Origin: a virus | Reading direction: 5' to 3' (one strand) | DNA length: 36,008 nt | Virus record (IMG/VR): IMGVR_UViG_3300028925_011923 | Span: 1-36,008 of that record | Shown here: positions 33,437 through 36,008 of the stretch, in pieces | Position numbering within the stretch: position 1 is the stretch's first letter | How the letters are laid out: each line of letters opens with the position of its first letter | Notes under the pieces: generated by a model | What the model was told of the DNA's origin: nothing | Databases searched by the model: none | The model's input: only the letters and a program-made list of their open reading frames with translations | Position numbers and translations under genes: made by a program

Positions 33437-33922
33437 ATGTCACACATTAGATTAACGGGATTGATTGGCCTTCCCGCATTAGGCCAGCTTAATGATAGAG
33501 ATAGAGACGCATACGCCAAACGTGGTTGTGAAGGCTTTTCTAAATCTGGATTGGACTGGTCACCAGAACCAGATGTCGCAGATGGTCCTGAAATCGCTAC
33601 AGTCATCGCCACAGTCAGAGCAGGGAAAGTTCAGGCAGAAGACACAGAAATTACAGAACCTATTGTGGAAGGAATGTATGAAGGTGACGAGGGGGTTGAC
33701 AACCGTCCCTTAAAGTCTTATATTATGTCTATACATAAACAGGCATCGGAACTCTATAATATATTAGATGATACCGAAGATCCCGAAGAATGGGTTATAG
33801 AAAAAATTAAAAGCGCTACCGAATCAATGGCCGCGGTTCATGGTCATATTGCTTATGCAAAGGATAAAGTAGAATCGCTAGAAGGAACCCTTGGGGAGAA
33901 GCCACAAGAAAGAGGCTATTAA
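33437..33922 (+). CDS. 161-aa head-region protein with a conserved helical C-terminus
   Basis: The N-terminal half (GLIGLPALGQLNDRDRDAYAKR, then an acidic/Pro-rich stretch) is not recognised. Residues ~92-150 form a helical unit (SYIMSIHKQASELYNILDD; EEWVIEKIKSATESMAAVHGHI) of the type I recall from many T4-like marine phage head proteins, where it is usually found at the end of small capsid or assembly proteins. AAGAGG lies about ten bases before the ATG. The gene ends six bases before the portal gene, so the two are probably translated together. Function is inferred from position. Confidence 0.72.
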   Translation: MSHIRLTGLIGLPALGQLNDRDRDAYAKRGCEGFSKSGLDWSPEPDVADGPEIATVIATVRAGKVQAEDTEITEPIVEGMYEGDEGVDNRPLKSYIMSIHKQASELYNILDDTEDPEEWVIEKIKSATESMAAVHGHIAYAKDKVESLEGTLGEKPQERGY

Positions 33923-33928
33923 AGGCTC

Positions 33929-35728
33929 ATGGCAGACACATCCGTATTTGAAAGATTAAAACGACTCTTTTCTACTCAAGCAGTAGTTAGAAACATTGGT
34001 GGTAAGAAATTAAAAGTATCTGATACCGCCCAGACCCAAGCATATGGGACTAAAAACATCATTGACCGCTATAGAAGGGTTTATAACGCTGGTCAATATG
34101 GGTATTCGGCTCAAAGTAATTATGACACTTCTTCGTCATTTCAGCAAGCTAGATTACAGCTATTTCGTGACTATGATTTAATGGATCACGACCCCATTGT
34201 CGCATCAGTTCTCGACATATATGCTGACGAATCCACAGTTAAGAATGAATTTGGCGAAATGCTTTCTATTAAATCAGATAATGATGAAATTCAAAATATT
34301 TTGAATAATCTTTTTTATGATATTTTAAATATAGAATTTAATCTCTGGCCTTGGGCTAGAAATATGTGTAAGTATGGAGATTTCTTTTTATATTTGATAT
34401 TAGACCCCGACGCTGGAATTAGTAATGTAATCCCCCTTTCTGTTTATGAAACTGGAAGAATAGAGGGTGATGACGAAACTATGAATCCATTTAGTGTAAA
34501 ATTTAAAGTTGATACTCAATATTCTTTCTTACCAAAGAAAGAATTTGATAATTACGAAGTTGCACATTTTAGACTTCTTTCTGATTCAAATTTCATGCCT
34601 TATGGTAAGTCTATGATTGAGGGTGGGAGAAGGATTCATAAACAACTTCGTTTGATGGAAGACGCGATGTTGATTCATCGAATTACCAGAGCTCCCGATA
34701 AGAGAGTTTTCAAGGTGGACGTTGGTAATATCCCTCCTGCGGAAATCGACAATTATATGGAACGGATTATTAACCAAGTTAAGAGACAGCCTCTGGTCGA
34801 TCAGAATACTGGTGAATATAATATGAAGTTTAATATGCAAAATATTTTAGAAGACTTTTATATGCCAGTCCGCGGCAAGGATTCAGGAACAGAGGTTAAT
34901 AATCTTTCAGGTCTTACATTTAATGCTATTGAAGATGTTGATTATTTATTAAAAAAACTTATGGCTGCTTTTAAGGTTCCCAAGTCTTTCATTGGATATG
35001 AGGAAGATATAAGTGGAAAGGCCACATTAGCTGCTCAGGATGTTCGTTTTGCTAGAACTATTGAAAGAATTCAACGAATTATGGTTAGTGAGTTAAATAA
35101 GATAGCAATTATCCATCTATATATTCTTGGATTTAAAGATGAAGAGTTGGTTAACTTTAGTTTGTCATTAACTAACCCATCTATGGTTTATGAATTGGAG
35201 AAGATTGGTCTTTGGAAAGAAAAGTCAAGTCTTGCAGACCAGTTGGTCGCGGGTAAATTTATGTCCCGTGAGTGGATTTACCATAACATCTTCGAACTTT
35301 CAGCTGAAGATGTTATTATTGAACAGGATAAAGTTCTTGATGATGCTAAATTTGAGGGTACGATTCAAAAAGTTACTCAAGATACCATTAATCCTCCAGA
35401 ACCAGAAACGGGTGGTGAAGAACCGCCAATGGAAGAGAACGTTGAGGACACAGATTTATATGATGCAGAGCAAAGCTTGGACGATGTTCAAAAATTAACA
35501 ACAAGTAAAAAGAAAATGGGCCGTCCACCAGAAGGACATAAATATGGATCGGATAAAGATAAGCTTGGTCGCGATCCGTTAGGGTATAAGGAAATTTTAG
35601 CGGCTATGGACGTTTTACCAAAAAACAAGAAAAATGGACAGTCTTTTGTACATCCGGGGCTAAAGGAATCCTTAAAAGGGTTAGATGGATTCATGGATGA
35701 TCTAGATTCTAAGATTTTAAAAGATTAA
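33929..35728 (+). CDS. 20: Portal vertex protein (gp20)
   Basis: The 599-residue protein fits T4 gp20 in length and layout. The N-terminal wing has LMDHDPIVASVLDIYADEST, the middle carries NLWPWARNMCKYGDFFLYL, RLLSDSNFMPYGKSMIEGG and HRITRAPDKRVFKVDVGN, and the stem and crown follow with LLKKLMAAFKVPKSFIGYEED and FARTIERIQRIM. It forms the dodecamer through which the terminase pumps DNA and on which the prohead assembles. The C-terminus has an acidic stretch followed by KKKMGRPPEGHKYG (AT-hook-like GRPP at 531-534) and ends in an acidic helix. AAAGG lies before the ATG. Confidence 0.93.
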   Translation: MADTSVFERLKRLFSTQAVVRNIGGKKLKVSDTAQTQAYGTKNIIDRYRRVYNAGQYGYSAQSNYDTSSSFQQARLQLFRDYDLMDHDPIVASVLDIYADESTVKNEFGEMLSIKSDNDEIQNILNNLFYDILNIEFNLWPWARNMCKYGDFFLYLILDPDAGISNVIPLSVYETGRIEGDDETMNPFSVKFKVDTQYSFLPKKEFDNYEVAHFRLLSDSNFMPYGKSMIEGGRRIHKQLRLMEDAMLIHRITRAPDKRVFKVDVGNIPPAEIDNYMERIINQVKRQPLVDQNTGEYNMKFNMQNILEDFYMPVRGKDSGTEVNNLSGLTFNAIEDVDYLLKKLMAAFKVPKSFIGYEEDISGKATLAAQDVRFARTIERIQRIMVSELNKIAIIHLYILGFKDEELVNFSLSLTNPSMVYELEKIGLWKEKSSLADQLVAGKFMSREWIYHNIFELSAEDVIIEQDKVLDDAKFEGTIQKVTQDTINPPEPETGGEEPPMEENVEDTDLYDAEQSLDDVQKLTTSKKKMGRPPEGHKYGSDKDKLGRDPLGYKEILAAMDVLPKNKKNGQSFVHPGLKESLKGLDGFMDDLDSKILKD

Positions 35729-35757
35729 TTGTTTTTAAAAATATTGTTTTTAAAAAT
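35728..35757 (+). repeat. Perfect 2 x 15-bp tandem repeat (ATTGTTTTTAAAAAT)
   Basis: The unit ATTGTTTTTAAAAAT occurs at 35728-35742 and 35743-35757. Each copy contains the palindrome TTTTTAAAAA. It lies between the portal and the next gene and could act as an AT-rich UP-type element, a protein-binding site or a weak terminator. It starts on the last base of the portal stop. Confidence 0.9.
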
Positions 35758-35779
35758 ATAGACGATATTTAACATATAG

Positions 35780-35790
35780 ACTTACTATAG
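35780..35790 (+). promoter_or_regulatory. Candidate phage promoter motif (ACTTACTATAG)
   Basis: ACTTACTATAG is followed by GGAAATTTATG, so the start codon is only seven bases away. The AT-rich tandem repeat lies upstream. It resembles the motif at 33141. Confidence 0.32.
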
Positions 35791-35797
35791 GAAATTT

Positions 35798-36008
35798 ATG
35801 AGTATAAAGCATAGTAAATACAAAAATACCGGAATTCTTTTTGAATTACTGACACGACAGATTACCTCTGATATTTTGTCGGGCAGAAAGGAACCGAAAG
35901 CTATTCCTATACTTGAAAGGTATTTTAATAGAAATAAAGAACTAGGAAAGGAACTAGTTCTGTATTTATCTTTCTTTAATGGTAAAAAGTTAAGCGAAAC
36001 CAAGTCGT
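35798..36008 (+). CDS. N-terminus of a post-portal head-operon protein (3'-truncated)
   Basis: The gene runs off the right edge after 70 codons. The start (MSIKHSKYKNTGILFELLTR, then QITSDILSGRKEPKAIPILE) is a pattern I recall from proteins encoded directly after the portal in marine T4-like phages; their function is unknown to me. The visible part is helical and basic, with no signal peptide. AGGA lies about five bases before the ATG and a candidate promoter just upstream. A prohead core or assembly function is suggested by position only. Confidence 0.75.
   Translation, partial: MSIKHSKYKNTGILFELLTRQITSDILSGRKEPKAIPILERYFNRNKELGKELVLYLSFFNGKKLSETKS

Noticed and set aside
35190-35498. 102-codon plus-strand frame in the portal gene
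   Set aside because: It is in another frame inside a well-recognised portal protein and lacks a ribosome site.
1-36008. tRNA genes, CRISPR arrays, insertion sequences or integrase/attachment sites
   Set aside because: No cloverleaf-like sequence, regular spaced repeats, transposase or integrase was seen; no non-coding gap exceeds about 85 bases.

Overview
The window is a contiguous piece of an AT-rich, T4-like contractile-tailed phage genome. Every credible gene lies on the + strand, genes are packed with short gaps or 1-4 nt overlaps, and no bacterial housekeeping gene, tRNA, rRNA, CRISPR array or insertion sequence was seen. The recognisable parts are a late sigma factor (gp55-like), baseplate proteins (gp5-like spike, gp25, gp6), a recombination exonuclease (gp47/gp46), a primase (gp61-like), the large terminase (gp17) and the portal (gp20). 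The Ig-like and LamG domains, the S74 chaperone and the style of the structural proteins resemble uncultivated marine T4-like phages. That assignment is inference from memory of such families, not from a search.

Layout. 1-483: 3' end of the late sigma factor. 510-7233: baseplate block (small protein, gp5-like spike without lysozyme, small protein, gp25, gp6, DNRLRE-type protein, two unassigned proteins). 7249-13062: a 259-aa protein that ends in six consecutive stop codons, then a very long structural reading frame cut by one in-frame TAA inside a LamG-like domain. 13145-16307: four small virion-type proteins, two of them paralogues. 16326-20857: DNA-metabolism cassette (Holliday-junction resolvase-like nuclease, primase, single-chain Mre11/Rad50-type nuclease-ATPase). 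20899-26889: a 1,653-aa fibre with internal duplications and a self-cleaving S74 chaperone, then a Cys-containing adhesin-like protein. 26908-31544: accessory genes (thioredoxin-like/zinc-ribbon protein, a double nucleotidyltransferase fusion, a zinc-ribbon protein, a membrane coiled-coil protein). 31550-36008: packaging and head genes (terminase, two small head-region proteins, portal, start of the next gene).

How the genes fit together. The sigma factor probably directs late transcription. A recurring A(C/G)TTATANTA-like motif sits in several of the few real intergenic gaps and is a candidate late promoter. The nuclease, primase and resolvase supply the recombination-dependent replication that feeds concatemers to the terminase and portal. 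The baseplate, fibre and adhesin genes build the tail and its receptor-binding apparatus. The coding DNA is AT-rich but carries sharply bounded GC-rich patches (2.02-2.12, 7.6-8.6, 12.5-12.9 and 25.1-25.5 kb), mainly in host-contact or tail proteins, consistent with module exchange.

The best candidates for something undescribed are the NMNAT-like plus KxDG ligase-like fusion at 27607-30288, the one-stop split of the 8086-13062 frame next to the six-stop terminus, and the fused gp47-gp46 nuclease.
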